DNA of 64,000 nt from Rhodococcus oxybenzonivorans (GTDB lineage Bacteria > Actinomycetota > Actinomycetes > Mycobacteriales > Mycobacteriaceae), in assembly GCF_003130705.1 (NCBI RefSeq), contig NZ_CP021354.1, positions 620,001 through 684,000 on the forward strand. The letters are read 5' to 3'. How positions within the stretch are numbered: position 1 is the first letter of the stretch; the number at the start of each line of letters is the position of its first letter. The notes under the pieces are model-generated. The model had not been told where the DNA came from and ran no database searches. It saw only the letters and a program-made list of their open reading frames with translations. Position numbers and translations under genes: made by a program. This document shows positions 35,183 to 44,579 of this stretch, one piece after another.

Positions 35183-37546
35183 TCAGCGCGGTATGGGCGG
35201 CAGCTGAATCGGCGGCAGGCCGGGCAACTGGATGGGCGGTAGGGGGATGCCCTGCCCGGGTACCTGCTGCGGCGCCGCCCGCACCGATCCGTCGCTGACA
35301 TAGATCGTGATGGTCGAACCGGGGATGGCCGATCCGGAGGGCGAGGCGCCCGTCACCGTTCCCTTGGCCGCCTGAGCCTGCGTGGTCACGGCGTTGACGG
35401 TGAAGCCTGCTGCCTGCAGCCGCGAGGTGGCGGCCGACTGGCTGAGTCCGACGACATCCGGAACCTGGCCGTTCTGGGATCCCCGCACATATTTCTGGTC
35501 GACCGGCGGCAGGGTCGTCGGGCCGAAGTTGTTGACGATCGGGTTCATTGCCGCGTACCACGTGCGGGCCGGTTCGTTACCACCGAAGAGGTTGCCGTCA
35601 CCGCAGGGACGCAGCGGGCTCGAGCAGATCTCGCCCGGTGTAGGGGAGTCACCGAACACGTACACGGCTGCCGCGAGGTTGTTGGTGAACCCGAGGAAGC
35701 CCGAGGACATGTGCGATTCCGTGGTGCCGGTCTTACCCGCCATAGGGAGCGTCCAGCCGACGCTGCCCGCCGCGGCGGCAGAGGTGCCACCGGGCTTGTC
35801 GTCCTTGCTCATCGCGTTGGTGAGGGTATCGGCCAGTCCTGGCTCCACGACTTGCTCACAGGCCTGCTGGGTCACCGAAACGGGCTTGCCTTCGCGGTCG
35901 AACACCGAGTCGATCGGGGTGGGCGGGCACCACTTGCCGTGCGAGGCGAGCGTCGCGGCGACATTCGACAGTTCGAGGGGGTTGATCCAGGTGGGCCCGA
36001 GGGTGAACGACCCCAGATTCTGATCCTTCTGGAAATCGGCCATGCTGCGCTCGTCGAAGCCGGAAGTGCCGGGCTGGGCGTAGGAGCGCAATCCCAGACG
36101 CACCGCCATGTCGACGGTCGGGGCAACGCCGGTGGCCTGGATCAACTTCACGAACGCCGTGTTCGGCGACTGCGCCAGCGCATCGGTCACCGACAGTGCC
36201 GCCGGATACCGGCCCGCATTCTCGACGCAGTAGGTGGCCGCAGGGCACCCTCGGGCGCCACCGCTACCCATGCCGCGGGCCTCGAATCGACCGGGAACGT
36301 CCAGGACGGCACTGGTGCCGAGGCCCTTCTCCATGGCGGCGGCCGTCGTGAAGATCTTGAAGATCGATCCGGCGCCGTGACCGGCCAGTGAGTACGGCTG
36401 CGCCTGGACGGTCTCACTGGCGTTGGCGTCGAGCCCGTAGGTGCGGCTACTGCCCATTGCCAGGATCCGATGCGAGTCCTGTCCGGGCTGGACGACGTTC
36501 ATCACGTTGGCGATGCCGTCGAGGTTCGGCCTGGCATTCGCGGTGAGCGCTGCCTTGGTCGACGCCTGCACGGCCGGGTCGAGCGTGGTCTTGATCAGGT
36601 AGCCGCCCTTGTCGATCTGCTCGCGACTGATTCCGGCGTTGGCCAGATACTGCAGGGCGTAATCGCAGAAGAAGCCGCGATCACCCGCGGCGATGCATCC
36701 CCGCGGCAACCGGTTGGGCTCGGGCAGCACCCCGAGTGGGGTCTCCTTGAGGGCCCGGAACTCCGAGGCGCGGTCGGGGATGTTGGCAATCATCGTGTCG
36801 AGGACGACGTTGCGGCGCTCGAGCACGCCCTCCGGATTGGTGTACGGGTTGAGCGCCGAGCTCGACTGCACCATGCCCGCGAGCATCGCGGCTTGGCCGG
36901 CGTTCAGTTCGGATGCATCGATGCCGAAGTACGTCTGCGCGGCGTCCTGAATTCCGAACGAGGCGTTGCCGAAGGGGACCAGGTTGAGATACCGGGTGAG
37001 GATCTCGTCCTTGGTGAGCTCCTTGTCGAGCGTGAGCGCCATCCGGATCTCCCGGATCTTGCGCGCCGGAGTGGTCTCGATTGCGGCGCGGCGTTCGGCG
37101 TCCGTCTTCGCGACGACGAGCAGCTGGTAGTTCTTCACATACTGCTGGTCGAGCGTGGACGCGCCCTGCTGCACCTCACCACTGGTCGTATTGGTGAGGA
37201 AGGCGCGCATGGTGCCCTGCCAGTCGACGCCCTTGTGCTCGGGGAATCGGCGGTCCTCGACCGAGACGATTGCGAGCTTCATCTCGTTGGAGATCTTCTC
37301 GCTCGGGACTTCGAACCGTCGCTGCTCGTACAGCCAGGCGATGGGGTTGCCCGCGGAGTCGACCATCGTCGAGACGGCCGGCACGGTGCCCTCGACCAAT
37401 TCGGCGGAGACGTTGTCGACGGTGTCAGCCGCTCGGTTGGACATGAAACCGAAGCCGCCGGCGAGCGGGAACATCACGCCGGCGAGCAGTACACCTGCCA
37501 GGGCGGAGGATCCGGCGAGCTTCCCCACTGTTTTTGCAATCGACAC
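35183..37546 (-). CDS. ponA2: Bifunctional penicillin-binding protein PonA2
   Basis: 787-residue class A penicillin-binding protein building peptidoglycan outside the membrane. An N-terminal anchor (about 10-32) is followed by the GT51 glycosyltransferase domain with VEDRRFPEHKGVDW and QGASTLDQQYVKN, then the transpeptidase domain with SIFK (active Ser394, Lys397) and KTGTT (Lys605). A PASTA domain (about 690-755, PDVVGLSQSAATSRLQ) and a proline-rich tail end it. The class with one PASTA domain and whiB4 beside it is PonA2 in mycobacteria, needed for stress and dormancy survival. The start codon follows a conserved long intergenic region shared with whiB4. Confidence 0.93.
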   Translation of the reverse strand: MSIAKTVGKLAGSSALAGVLLAGVMFPLAGGFGFMSNRAADTVDNVSAELVEGTVPAVSTMVDSAGNPIAWLYEQRRFEVPSEKISNEMKLAIVSVEDRRFPEHKGVDWQGTMRAFLTNTTSGEVQQGASTLDQQYVKNYQLLVVAKTDAERRAAIETTPARKIREIRMALTLDKELTKDEILTRYLNLVPFGNASFGIQDAAQTYFGIDASELNAGQAAMLAGMVQSSSALNPYTNPEGVLERRNVVLDTMIANIPDRASEFRALKETPLGVLPEPNRLPRGCIAAGDRGFFCDYALQYLANAGISREQIDKGGYLIKTTLDPAVQASTKAALTANARPNLDGIANVMNVVQPGQDSHRILAMGSSRTYGLDANASETVQAQPYSLAGHGAGSIFKIFTTAAAMEKGLGTSAVLDVPGRFEARGMGSGGARGCPAATYCVENAGRYPAALSVTDALAQSPNTAFVKLIQATGVAPTVDMAVRLGLRSYAQPGTSGFDERSMADFQKDQNLGSFTLGPTWINPLELSNVAATLASHGKWCPPTPIDSVFDREGKPVSVTQQACEQVVEPGLADTLTNAMSKDDKPGGTSAAAAGSVGWTLPMAGKTGTTESHMSSGFLGFTNNLAAAVYVFGDSPTPGEICSSPLRPCGDGNLFGGNEPARTWYAAMNPIVNNFGPTTLPPVDQKYVRGSQNGQVPDVVGLSQSAATSRLQAAGFTVNAVTTQAQAAKGTVTGASPSGSAIPGSTITIYVSDGSVRAAPQQVPGQGIPLPPIQLPGLPPIQLPPIPR

Positions 37547-37699
37547 GATCTACAGACTACGTGGGCTCCGCGGGTGCCCTGGTTGGGCGCGGATTTCGAC
37601 GAAGAAACTGCCCTGAGCACGGGGTATGGACGGGCGTACCAAAAAAGCGTCTTCCCCGTCTTGCGCGTTGCGGTTTCTTTACTTAAGTTGTTGGAACAG

Positions 37700-37715
37700 T
37701 GTGATGGAGGTAACA
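37700..37715. promoter_or_regulatory. Weak Crp-like palindrome upstream of whiB4
   Basis: TGTGA-TGGAGG-TAACA, one base off the TGTGA-N6-TCACA consensus, inside AGTGT..ACACT arms. It lies about 72 bases before the whiB4 ATG in the 240-base gap with ponA2. The rest of this gap contains a T-rich stretch (37674-37690) likely to be promoter DNA, nothing else recognised. Confidence 0.35.
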
Positions 37716-37786
37716 CTCTATTGCGAATGTGGTGCAGCTCTTCCGTGATAAGTGCTGGGCTGCGCAGACTCGAAAAGGGGAAACGA

Positions 37787-38110
37787 ATGCACATGACCAC
37801 CCCAACCAGCCGTCTGGACGTCGAGCAAGCAGAAGCCCGAATCGCCTGGGTTACGCAGGCCCGTTGCCGGGAAGTCGATCCCGATCAACTTTTTGTACGT
37901 GGCGCAGCGCAGCGCAAGGCTGCGACGATTTGCCGGCATTGCCCGGTGTTGATGCAGTGTGGAGCCGATGCTCTCGACAATCGGGTCGAGTTCGGGGTGT
38001 GGGGCGGCATGACGGAACGTCAGCGTCGGGCGTTGCTCAAGCAGCATCCCGAGGTCGAGTCGTGGTCCGACTTCTTCGAAGCGCAGCGGCAACACCAGTC
38101 CGCCGTCTGA
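37787..38110 (+). CDS. whiB4: WhiB4-like iron-sulfur regulator
   Basis: 107-residue WhiB-like protein with cluster cysteines Cys27, Cys49, Cys52 and Cys58 and the turn GVWGG (70-74) followed by a basic RQRRALLKQH segment for DNA contact. The neighbours, ponA2 divergent and the Get3-like ATPases convergent, match the mycobacterial whiB4 locus (Rv3681c), so the name is given on synteny plus sequence. WhiB4 senses oxygen and oxidants and can condense DNA. An AAAAGGGG ribosome site lies six bases before the ATG at 37787; a second ATG at 37793 is possible. Confidence 0.88.
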   Translation: MHMTTPTSRLDVEQAEARIAWVTQARCREVDPDQLFVRGAAQRKAATICRHCPVLMQCGADALDNRVEFGVWGGMTERQRRALLKQHPEVESWSDFFEAQRQHQSAV

Positions 38111-38171
38111 CCTTCCGCTTCGGGTGGGCTGACGGAAGAAAATCGCTAGGTGGGTGAGCCGTTTCTCCGGC

Positions 38172-38211
38172 GGAGCTGATCAGCTCCTGCGGGTGAGCTG
38201 ATCACCCACCG
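38172..38211. terminator. Nested palindromes between whiB4 and ATPase gene
   Basis: GGAGCTGATCAGCTCC (38172-38187) is a perfect 16-base palindrome over the ATPase stop codon, and GGTGAGCTGATCACC follows it. GGTGGGTGA near 38150 can also pair with TCACCCACC near 38203. Probably a termination region for the converging genes. Confidence 0.45.
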
Positions 38212-39319
38212 CTCTCAGCGCCTCGAGATCCGACACCTCGAACGGCAATGAGGGAACGCCGACGATCGGCACCCGAGGGTGGGCGGCCGTGAACCGGCTC
38301 AGTAGTTGTACCTCTCGCTTCGCTATCACTGCTCGGTGGGCATGAATCCGCAGGACAGCCGAGGTGAGGGGATCCTGTTCCCCCAGTTGATCGGCGGCAG
38401 TGACCGCGTGATCGGCGGGCAGGGAACTGAGGGTGGGATGCGTCCGATTCAGGACCAGGCCCGCGAGCGGCATGCCGTCGCCCCCGAGCCGGTCCACGAA
38501 GAACGCCGCCTCCCTCAGGGCATCCGGCTCGGCCGCTGCGATCACCAGAAAACTGGTGCCGGGCTGTCGGAGCAACTCGTAAGTACGCGTTGCCCTTTCG
38601 CGGAAACCGCCGAACATAGAGTCGAGTGATTGCACGAAACTCGATGCGTCGGACAGCATCTGACTACCGACGATGGTGGACACGCCGCGTAGCGCCAGCC
38701 CCATCGCGCCGGTCACGAGCCGGGTGAGGCCGCGTCCGGGTGCGGTCAGCAACCGGATCATACGACCGTCGAGGAAGGCGCCGAGGCGCTGTGGGGCGTC
38801 GAGGAAGTCCAGCGCGTTGCGGGACGGCGGGGTGTCGACCACCACGAGGTCCCATTCCTTGCTGGACGCGAGCTGGCCCAGCTTCTCCATTGCCATGTAC
38901 TCCTGCGTTCCCGAGAACGAGGTGGCGACGGTCTGATAAAAGGGATTGGCGAGAATCTGCTGCGCCTTTTCCGGCGTGGAATGCTCGATCACCATCTCGT
39001 CGAACGTGCGGCGCATGTTGAGCATCATCGCGTGGAGTTCGCCCGTGGCACCGGGTCCGAGCTGCACCGGCTGCGGCGAGTTGTCGAGTTCCTGAACCCC
39101 GAGAGCCTGGGCGAGCCTGCGGGCCGGATCGATGGTCAGCACGACCACCTTCCTTCCGCGTTCCGCCGCCCGCAGCGCCAGCGAAGCAGCCGTCGTGGTC
39201 TTGCCGACCCCACCGGCTCCGCAGCACACCACGATCCGGGTGGCCGGGCTCTCGAGAATGCCGGCCATGTCGAGGGCGGGAGCGGTTCGACGCCGCTCGT
39301 GTTCCATCGTCTGGGTCAT
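38180..39319 (-). CDS. Get3/ArsA-like ATPase, second subunit (Rv3680-type)
   Basis: 379-residue P-loop ATPase of the ArsA/Get3 class. Its nucleotide motif is [12 protein letters not shown] (33-44): the usual signature lysine of the deviant Walker A (GKGGxGKT) is an alanine here while the second lysine is kept. [21 protein letters not shown] is the switch II region shown by its ends VVVDTPPSR and FLDAPQRL. In mycobacteria the Rv3679-Rv3680 pair forms a heteromeric Get3-like complex (called Bag). Its cargo is not known here. The start overlaps the partner gene by four bases, so a 1:1 complex is likely. Confidence 0.85.
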   Translation of the reverse strand: MTQTMEHERRRTAPALDMAGILESPATRIVVCCGAGGVGKTTTAASLALRAAERGRKVVVLTIDPARRLAQALGVQELDNSPQPVQLGPGATGELHAMMLNMRRTFDEMVIEHSTPEKAQQILANPFYQTVATSFSGTQEYMAMEKLGQLASSKEWDLVVVDTPPSRNALDFLDAPQRLGAFLDGRMIRLLTAPGRGLTRLVTGAMGLALRGVSTIVGSQMLSDASSFVQSLDSMFGGFRERATRTYELLRQPGTSFLVIAAAEPDALREAAFFVDRLGGDGMPLAGLVLNRTHPTLSSLPADHAVTAADQLGEQDPLTSAVLRIHAHRAVIAKREVQLLSRFTAAHPRVPIVGVPSLPFEVSDLEALRAVGDQLTRRS

Positions 39320-40332
39320 CGGACACCCTGTTCCGTCAGAAATTCGGCGAGTTCGTACAACCCGCCCAGGTCCACACCGTCGGCGAGGGAGGGAAGGTGC
39401 AGGCGCGCCCCGTCCACCTCGCCGAGCTGTCCGGCACTCTCCTGCTGGGCTTCGAGTACCGAGGCGTGCTCGATGGTCTCGGTCAGCAGTCCGGCAAAGT
39501 CCTCCTCGTTCACCGTAATTCCGCTCTTCTCCAGCCCTGCACGAACGGCGTCCGCGTCGATGCGTCCCTTCGCGACCTCGGCCAAGGTCTCGTCCGGAAG
39601 GAACTGCGGGCTCGTCCGGTTCACGATGATGGTTCCCAAGCGGAGATCGGCCCGGGCGAGTTCTTCGGCCGCATCCGCCGTCTCCTGCACAGGCAGTGCC
39701 TCGAGCAGCGCGACCAGATGCACCACGGTGTCGTCCGAATGAAGCAGCCGCACGACGCCTTCGCTCTGCGAGCGAACCGGGCCGCCCTTCGCGAGATCCG
39801 CCATTGCCTTGGTGACGTCGAGGAAATTGCTGATGCGACCCGTCGGGGGGGCGTCGACGACCACGGCGTCGTAGACCCGCCGTCCGGAATTGTCGGTGCG
39901 CACGACGCATTCCTTGATCTTGCCCGTCAGCAGCACGTCGCGAAGTCCGGGCGCGATGGTGGTGGCGAATTCGATGGCGCCGAATCTGCGCATCGCCCTG
40001 CCGGCGAAGCCGAGGTTGTAGAACATTTCGAGGTACTCGAGGAAGGCGGTTTCGATGTCGATGGCCAGCGCCATCACCTCGCCGCCTCCTTCGGCCGCCG
40101 CGACCTTCGTCTCCTGCGGCGGCAGTGGAGGCACGTCGAAGAGCTGGGCGATGCCCTGCCTGCCCTCGACTTCGACCAACAGCACACGACGCCCGCCCTC
40201 CGCCAGGGCGAGGGCCAACGCGGCGGCGACCGTGGACTTTCCGGTGCCACCTTTTCCGGACACGAAGTGCAGCCGCGCGCGCGCCGCCTTCTCTGGCCAT
40301 GTCGGGGTGAACTGCTCTGGGGATGCAACCAC
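39316..40332 (-). CDS. Get3/ArsA-like ATPase, first subunit (Rv3679-type)
   Basis: 338-residue ArsA/Get3-class ATPase with an intact deviant Walker [10 protein letters not shown] (25-33), and switch motif [17 protein letters not shown]. It lacks the long hydrophobic cargo groove insert seen in eukaryotic Get3 as far as can be judged. It begins with a GTG at 40332, preceded by the promoter region shared with the DUF4177 gene. Together with the next gene it makes the paired ATPase conserved beside whiB4 in mycolic-acid actinomycetes; a role in membrane or cell-envelope stress is known from mycobacteria only. Confidence 0.87.
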   Translation of the reverse strand: MVASPEQFTPTWPEKAARARLHFVSGKGGTGKSTVAAALALALAEGGRRVLLVEVEGRQGIAQLFDVPPLPPQETKVAAAEGGGEVMALAIDIETAFLEYLEMFYNLGFAGRAMRRFGAIEFATTIAPGLRDVLLTGKIKECVVRTDNSGRRVYDAVVVDAPPTGRISNFLDVTKAMADLAKGGPVRSQSEGVVRLLHSDDTVVHLVALLEALPVQETADAAEELARADLRLGTIIVNRTSPQFLPDETLAEVAKGRIDADAVRAGLEKSGITVNEEDFAGLLTETIEHASVLEAQQESAGQLGEVDGARLHLPSLADGVDLGGLYELAEFLTEQGVR

Positions 40333-40373
40333 GCGTCGAGCCTATAAGTCTGGGAGCCGGGATGTGCGGGGGA

Positions 40374-40379
40374 TAGGCT
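40374..40379 (+). promoter_or_regulatory. -10 element of a probable leaderless mRNA
   Basis: TAGGCT seven bases before the ATG at 40387 and no ribosome site in between. Confidence 0.5.
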
Positions 40380-40386
40380 CACCGGC

Positions 40387-40551
40387 ATGAGTGAATTGAC
40401 TTCCTGGGAGTACGCCACCGTTCCGCTGCTCACACACGCCACCAAGCAGATCCTCGACCAGTGGGGAACCGACGGCTGGGAACTGGTCACGGTTCTCCCC
40501 GGACCCACCGGTGAGCAGCACGTTGCGTACCTGAAGCGTCCGAAGGGCTGA
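40387..40551 (+). CDS. Small DUF4177 protein
   Basis: 54-residue protein. It reads from ATG at 40387 to TGA at 40549-40551 with the pattern WEYATVPL..ILDQWGTDGWELVTVLP, typical of DUF4177, a small beta-rich family of unknown role. The same tiny gene sits between the ATPase pair and the RidA gene in mycobacteria (Rv3678A). It is followed four bases later by the RidA gene, so both share a leaderless transcript. Confidence 0.85.
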   Translation: MSELTSWEYATVPLLTHATKQILDQWGTDGWELVTVLPGPTGEQHVAYLKRPKG

Positions 40552-40555
40552 GAGC

Positions 40556-41032
40556 GTGACGGAAACACAGAACTGGTCGGCCCGCCTGACCGAGCTGGGC
40601 GTGACGCTGCCGCCCGTCGTGCCACCGGTAGCCGCCTACGTCCCGGCCCTGCGCACCGGCAACTACGTGTACACCTCGGGACAGCTGCCGATCGTCGACG
40701 GCAAGCTGACCACCAAGGGCAAGGTCGGCGCCGACGTGTCGGAAGACGATGCCAAAGCGGGAGCGCGCACCTGTGCACTCAATGCGCTGGCGGCAATCGA
40801 CGCGCTGGTCGGCATCGACTCCGTGGTGCGCATCGTCAAGGTCGTCGGCTTCGTCGCGTCCGCCGAGGGATTCACCGGTCAGCCCGGTGTCGTGAACGGC
40901 GCGTCCGAGTTCTTCGGTGAGATCTTCGGTGAGGCCGGCGCGCACGCCCGGTCCGCTGTCGGTGTCGCGGAGCTGCCCCTCGGTGCACCTGTCGAGGTGG
41001 AAGTCATCGCCGAAGTGCGGACGGAAGCGTAA
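40556..41032 (+). CDS. RidA/YjgF-family protein
   Basis: 158-residue member of the RidA (YjgF/YER057c) family in its longer actinobacterial form. The [15 protein letters not shown] segment near 38-52 and the C-terminal [13 protein letters not shown] strand belong to the trimeric chorismate-mutase-like fold. RidA proteins hydrolyse reactive imines and enamines made by PLP enzymes; many relatives lack that activity, and the conserved Arg typical of active RidA cannot be confirmed here. GTG start, four bases after DUF4177. Confidence 0.82.
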   Translation: MTETQNWSARLTELGVTLPPVVPPVAAYVPALRTGNYVYTSGQLPIVDGKLTTKGKVGADVSEDDAKAGARTCALNALAAIDALVGIDSVVRIVKVVGFVASAEGFTGQPGVVNGASEFFGEIFGEAGAHARSAVGVAELPLGAPVEVEVIAEVRTEA

Positions 41033-41036
41033 CGCG

Positions 41037-41828
41037 ATGACGCTTGCTCATCCCGCCTACGGGCAGGTCCGTGCGGTCACCCCGATCGTCTCGGTCGTGC
41101 TCGAGAACAATCCCGGCATGATGACGCTCGACGGCACCAACACCTGGATACTGCGAGCACCGGGTCGGGACGAGTGTGTGGTGGTGGATCCGGGCGATCA
41201 GGACGAAGAGCACCTCGCCCGGATCGCCGCCCTCGGTCCCGTCGCCATGACGTTGATCACCCATCGTCACGTCGATCACACCGGCGGGGTGCAGCGTTTC
41301 TTCGAACTGACCGGAGCCGCGGTACGTTCGGTCGACCCCGAGTTCCTCCGCGGAGGCGGGGAGCCGCTCGTCGACGGCGAGATCATCGACGTCGCCGGGC
41401 TCACCATCAGTGTTGTCGCGACACCGGGTCATACTCGTGACTCGGTGTCCTTCACGGTGGAAGGCGAAGGCACGGTCCTGACCGGGGACACGATCCTCGG
41501 GCGCGGCACCACAGTCCTCGACGACTCGGACGGCGACCTCGGCGACTATCTGTCTTCGCTGCGTCGTCTACTCGACCTCGGGCCGGGTCACCGCGTCATG
41601 CCCGGCCACGGACCCGAGTTGCCCGACTTGCACACCGTCGCCCGGCAGTACCTCGATCATCGTGAGGAGCGTCTCGCTCAGGTTCAGGCAGCGATCGCGG
41701 ACCTGGGCGAGGAAGCCACGGCCAGGGAGGTGGTCGAGCACGTGTACTCGGACGTCGATCCGCAGCTGTGGCCGGCGGCCGAGAAGTCGGTCAACGTGCA
41801 GCTCGCGTACTTGCGGGCACCCAACTGA
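41037..41828 (+). CDS. MBL-fold metallohydrolase
   Basis: 263-residue metallo-beta-lactamase-fold hydrolase. The zinc motif is [10 protein letters not shown] (HxHxDH), with further ligands in [10 protein letters not shown] and LTGDTILG, and a C-terminal helical domain ([25 protein letters not shown]) as in LACTB2-like endoribonucleases or thioester hydrolases. The substrate is unclear. The start is the ATG at 41037, just 4 bases after the RidA stop. Ends at the strong hairpin at 41834. Confidence 0.83.
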   Translation: MTLAHPAYGQVRAVTPIVSVVLENNPGMMTLDGTNTWILRAPGRDECVVVDPGDQDEEHLARIAALGPVAMTLITHRHVDHTGGVQRFFELTGAAVRSVDPEFLRGGGEPLVDGEIIDVAGLTISVVATPGHTRDSVSFTVEGEGTVLTGDTILGRGTTVLDDSDGDLGDYLSSLRRLLDLGPGHRVMPGHGPELPDLHTVARQYLDHREERLAQVQAAIADLGEEATAREVVEHVYSDVDPQLWPAAEKSVNVQLAYLRAPN

Positions 41829-41833
41829 GAAAA

Positions 41834-41869
41834 GCTTCGGCCACCCCTGGTCGCAGGGGTGGCCGAAGC
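41834..41869. terminator. Strong bidirectional terminator
   Basis: Perfect 16-bp stem GCTTCGGCCACCCCTG / CAGGGGTGGCCGAAGC with a GTCG loop, between converging genes. On the minus strand it is followed by TTTTCTC, so it ends the crp transcript in classic fashion. Confidence 0.9.
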
Positions 41870-41886
41870 GTTGTCGAGCGCGAAAG

Positions 41887-42561
41887 CTATCGGGCGCGAC
41901 GCGCCAGACGCTCGGAGTCGGAGATCAGCACGCTCTTGCCTTCGAGACGCAGCCAGCCGCGGTGTGCGAAGTCCGCGAGCGCCTTGTTGACCGTCTCGCG
42001 GGAGGCGCCGACGAGCTGGGCGATCTCCTCCTGCGTGAGGTCGTGCGTGACGCGCAGCGAACCGGCTTCCTGCGTGCCGAACCGCTGAGCGAGCTGCAGC
42101 AGGGCCTTGGCGACACGGCCGGGAACATCCGTGAAGATCAGGTCGGCCAGGTTGTTGTTGGTGCGCCGCAGACGTCGCGCGAGCACCCGGAGGAGCTGTT
42201 CGGCGATCTCGGGACGATGGTCGATCCACGCCTTGAGTGCTTCGCGATCCATGCTCACGGCGCGAACCTCGGTCACCGTGGTCGCGGTGGACGTACGCGG
42301 GCCGGGGTCGAAGATGGACAGTTCGCCGAACATGTCCGACGGCCCCATGATCGTGAGCAGGTTCTCGCGGCCGTCCGGTGAGCGGCGGCCGATCTTCACC
42401 TTGCCCGAGACGATGATGTACAGGCGGTCACCGGGCTCACCTTCGTTGAAGATGACATGTCCGCGGGGGAAGTCGACAGGCTGCAGCTGCTTCGTCAGCG
42501 CCGCTACTGCTGAGGGCTCGACTCCTTGGAAGATGCCGGCTCTTGCCAGGACGTCGTCCAC
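41887..42561 (-). CDS. crp: Crp/GlxR-type cyclic-nucleotide regulator
   Basis: 224-residue CRP-family regulator, the global cAMP-responsive factor called Crp (Rv3676) in mycobacteria and GlxR in corynebacteria. The N-terminal beta roll holds [15 protein letters not shown] and the phosphate-binding cassette [18 protein letters not shown] shown by its ends FGELSIFD and RTSTATT; the C-terminal helix-turn-helix is [20 protein letters not shown]. It binds TGTGA-N6-TCACA palindromes, and one perfect copy lies upstream of acs in this window. The 209 bases between its start and the upstream membrane protein gene hold no clear Crp palindrome. Confidence 0.93.
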   Translation of the reverse strand: MDDVLARAGIFQGVEPSAVAALTKQLQPVDFPRGHVIFNEGEPGDRLYIIVSGKVKIGRRSPDGRENLLTIMGPSDMFGELSIFDPGPRTSTATTVTEVRAVSMDREALKAWIDHRPEIAEQLLRVLARRLRRTNNNLADLIFTDVPGRVAKALLQLAQRFGTQEAGSLRVTHDLTQEEIAQLVGASRETVNKALADFAHRGWLRLEGKSVLISDSERLARRAR

Positions 42562-42770
42562 GTGCGCTCCTTGGGAATATTCGTTCGTCTGTAGTCATAT
42601 TGTGCGCGATTTGCTGCACGTCGACGGCGCCCCGGTCATCGGCGGCGTGTCGCTGTGCAACAGGTTCGGCTCTGAAGTCTACGTTGAGACGGCTCGGTCT
42701 GAGTGACCGATACCACGCAAGTCGGAAAAGTTAACCGTACGTACGTGCTCCGAAACACATTATCCGGTGG

Positions 42771-43043
42771 TCAGCTGGCGCGACGTGAGCCGACTTCCGT
42801 CACCGCAGCGTCGTCGCTGTCGAACCGCGAGTGCCCTCTGCGCCGCCGGTGGAAGCGGGCAAGGGCATGCGGGAATCCCTCGTGTGCCAGGGTGGCCACT
42901 TCGTCGTGACTTGCCTGGTCGAGAAACTCTTCCACCTCTTGCTGCCGAACGGTGAGCCGGCGGAGCCGGAACTCCACACGTTCCATGGCCAGCGCAAACA
43001 GCATCAGCAGCACTGGGAAGAGGACCACAGCGAGACCTTGCAT
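42771..43043 (-). CDS. Small membrane protein (Rv3675-like)
   Basis: 90-residue protein with one N-terminal membrane helix (GLAVVLFPVLLMLFALAME) and a charged cytoplasmic tail with VEEFLDQASHDEVATLAHEG. It stands where mycobacteria have the membrane protein Rv3675, between crp and nth, on the same strand as crp. The start is the ATG at 43043; the open frame continues across nth and is spurious beyond that. No good ribosome site is visible. Function unknown. Confidence 0.7.
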   Translation of the reverse strand: MQGLAVVLFPVLLMLFALAMERVEFRLRRLTVRQQEVEEFLDQASHDEVATLAHEGFPHALARFHRRRRGHSRFDSDDAAVTEVGSRRAS

Positions 43044-43111
43044 ACCGGGTAGTAAACACTGCGAATGTCTCAGATGCGACACAGCGGCGATTCGGATCGC
43101 GGCCGGGTCCG

Positions 43112-43117
43112 TAGAGT
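43112..43117 (+). promoter_or_regulatory. -10 element of probable leaderless nth mRNA
   Basis: TAGAGT, seven bases before the GTG at 43125, with no ribosome site between. It decides the nth start. Confidence 0.55.
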
Positions 43118-43124
43118 TGGACCC

Positions 43125-43910
43125 GTGCATGTGACCCCCAGTGACGGCTCCAGTCTGCGTGGACGCGCCCGTTCCCGGGCCGCGAATCAGGAGGAATCCC
43201 GGCTCGGCCTCGTGCGACGCGCCCGGAGGATGAACCGCCGCCTCGCGGAGGCTTTCCCACACGTCTATTGCGAGCTCGACTTCACAACTCCACTGGAACT
43301 CGCGGTCGCGACCATCCTCTCCGCACAGTGCACCGATGTCCGGGTCAACATGACGACGCCGGCGTTGTTCGCCCGCTACCCGGATGCGAAGGCGTATGCG
43401 GAAGCCGAACGCACGGAGCTCGAGGAGTACATCCGGTCCACCGGTTTCTACCGCAACAAGGCGACGTCGCTGATCGGCCTCGGGCAGGCTCTCCTCGAGC
43501 ATCACGACGGAGAGGTTCCGAATACCCTGAAGGAACTGGTGAAGCTTCCCGGTATCGGACGCAAGACCGCCAACGTGATTCTGGGCAACGCCTTCGATGT
43601 CCCGGGCATCACCGTCGACACTCATTTCGGTCGGCTGGTCCGGCGCTGGCAATGGACCGACGAGGAGGATCCCGTCAAGGTCGAGCACGCGGTCGGGGCA
43701 ATCATCGAACGCAAGGAATGGACTCTGTTGTCCCACCGGGTGATTTTCCACGGTCGGCGCGTCTGCCATGCCCGGAAGCCGGCATGTGGCGTGTGTGTTC
43801 TGGCCAAGGACTGTCCGTCGTACGGTCTGGGCCCGGTCGACCCCGACGTCGCTGCCGAGTTGGTGCGCGGACCGGAGACCGAGCATCTGCTTCGTCTGGC
43901 CGGCCGGTGA
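43125..43910 (+). CDS. nth: Endonuclease III
   Basis: 261-residue bifunctional DNA glycosylase and AP lyase that removes oxidised pyrimidines. The helix-hairpin-helix [13 protein letters not shown] contains the catalytic lysine, [11 protein letters not shown] the catalytic Asp, and the C-terminal C-x6-C-x2-C-x5-C ([17 protein letters not shown]) binds the 4Fe-4S cluster. The GTG at 43125 is chosen over a longer frame because TAGAGT lies seven bases upstream. It heads an operon with a thioredoxin-like protein, NUDIX hydrolase and MarP, as in mycobacteria. Confidence 0.93.
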   Translation: MHVTPSDGSSLRGRARSRAANQEESRLGLVRRARRMNRRLAEAFPHVYCELDFTTPLELAVATILSAQCTDVRVNMTTPALFARYPDAKAYAEAERTELEEYIRSTGFYRNKATSLIGLGQALLEHHDGEVPNTLKELVKLPGIGRKTANVILGNAFDVPGITVDTHFGRLVRRWQWTDEEDPVKVEHAVGAIIERKEWTLLSHRVIFHGRRVCHARKPACGVCVLAKDCPSYGLGPVDPDVAAELVRGPETEHLLRLAGR

Positions 43911-43922
43911 GGATCGATACGA

Positions 43923-44579
43923 GTGTCTAGTGCAGCGCGGTGGAGTGTGGCCGCCCTCGTCGTTGTTGCAGCTCTCGTCGTCGCGATCTGGCCGCGCGGG
44001 AACGATGCGCAGGCGCCGTCGTACGAGGACCGTTTCGGTCCGGGCGGGAGTACGCCGATGTCCGTCGGCGCCGATCCCGGCGCCCTCTCCGCGTTGCGTG
44101 CGGATGCGGCGCTCGAGCCCTGTCCCGCGCCCTCCTCGGCGCCCGCTGCCGACTCGGTATTGGCCGGCATCACGCTCGAATGCGTGGGCGACGGCAGCGG
44201 GGTCGATCTCGCATCCGCTCTCGCCGGCCGGCCCGCGCTACTGAACCTGTGGGCGTACTGGTGTGGTCCCTGCGCGGAGGAGCTGCCCTACATGCAGCAG
44301 TTTTCCGATCGGGCCGGTGACGCCGTTACCGTCCTTACCGTGCACACCGATCCCCAGCAGGCCAGCGCATTGGCGCGGCTCGTCGACTACTCCGTCACCT
44401 TGCCCGGTGTGCAGGACGCTGACGGGCGGGTCGCCGCCGCGGTGGGGGCACCCGCGGTCCTGCCGGTGTCCGTGCTGATCCGGCCCGACGGCAGCGTGGC
44501 GAAGATCCTGCCCCAGCCGTTCCGCAGTGTCGAGGAGATCGCCGCCGCCGTCGAGCAGAACCTGGGGGTTGCGGCATGA
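43923..44579 (+). CDS. Membrane-anchored thioredoxin-like protein
   Basis: 218-residue TlpA/ResA-type protein. One N-terminal membrane helix (about 6-23) leaves a thioredoxin domain outside, with active-site WCGPC (Cys114, Cys117) and a later APAVLPVSVLIRPDG containing the cis-proline region. It reduces or oxidises exported protein disulfides; it corresponds to Rv3673c between nth and the NUDIX gene. Its GTG start is 12 bases after nth, and its stop overlaps the NUDIX start (ATGA). Confidence 0.88.
   Translation: MSSAARWSVAALVVVAALVVAIWPRGNDAQAPSYEDRFGPGGSTPMSVGADPGALSALRADAALEPCPAPSSAPAADSVLAGITLECVGDGSGVDLASALAGRPALLNLWAYWCGPCAEELPYMQQFSDRAGDAVTVLTVHTDPQQASALARLVDYSVTLPGVQDADGRVAAAVGAPAVLPVSVLIRPDGSVAKILPQPFRSVEEIAAAVEQNLGVAA

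Noticed and set aside
42771..43886. 371-codon minus-strand frame over nth
   Set aside because: Only the last 90 codons (from 43043) look like a protein, with a membrane helix; the rest is opposite nth.
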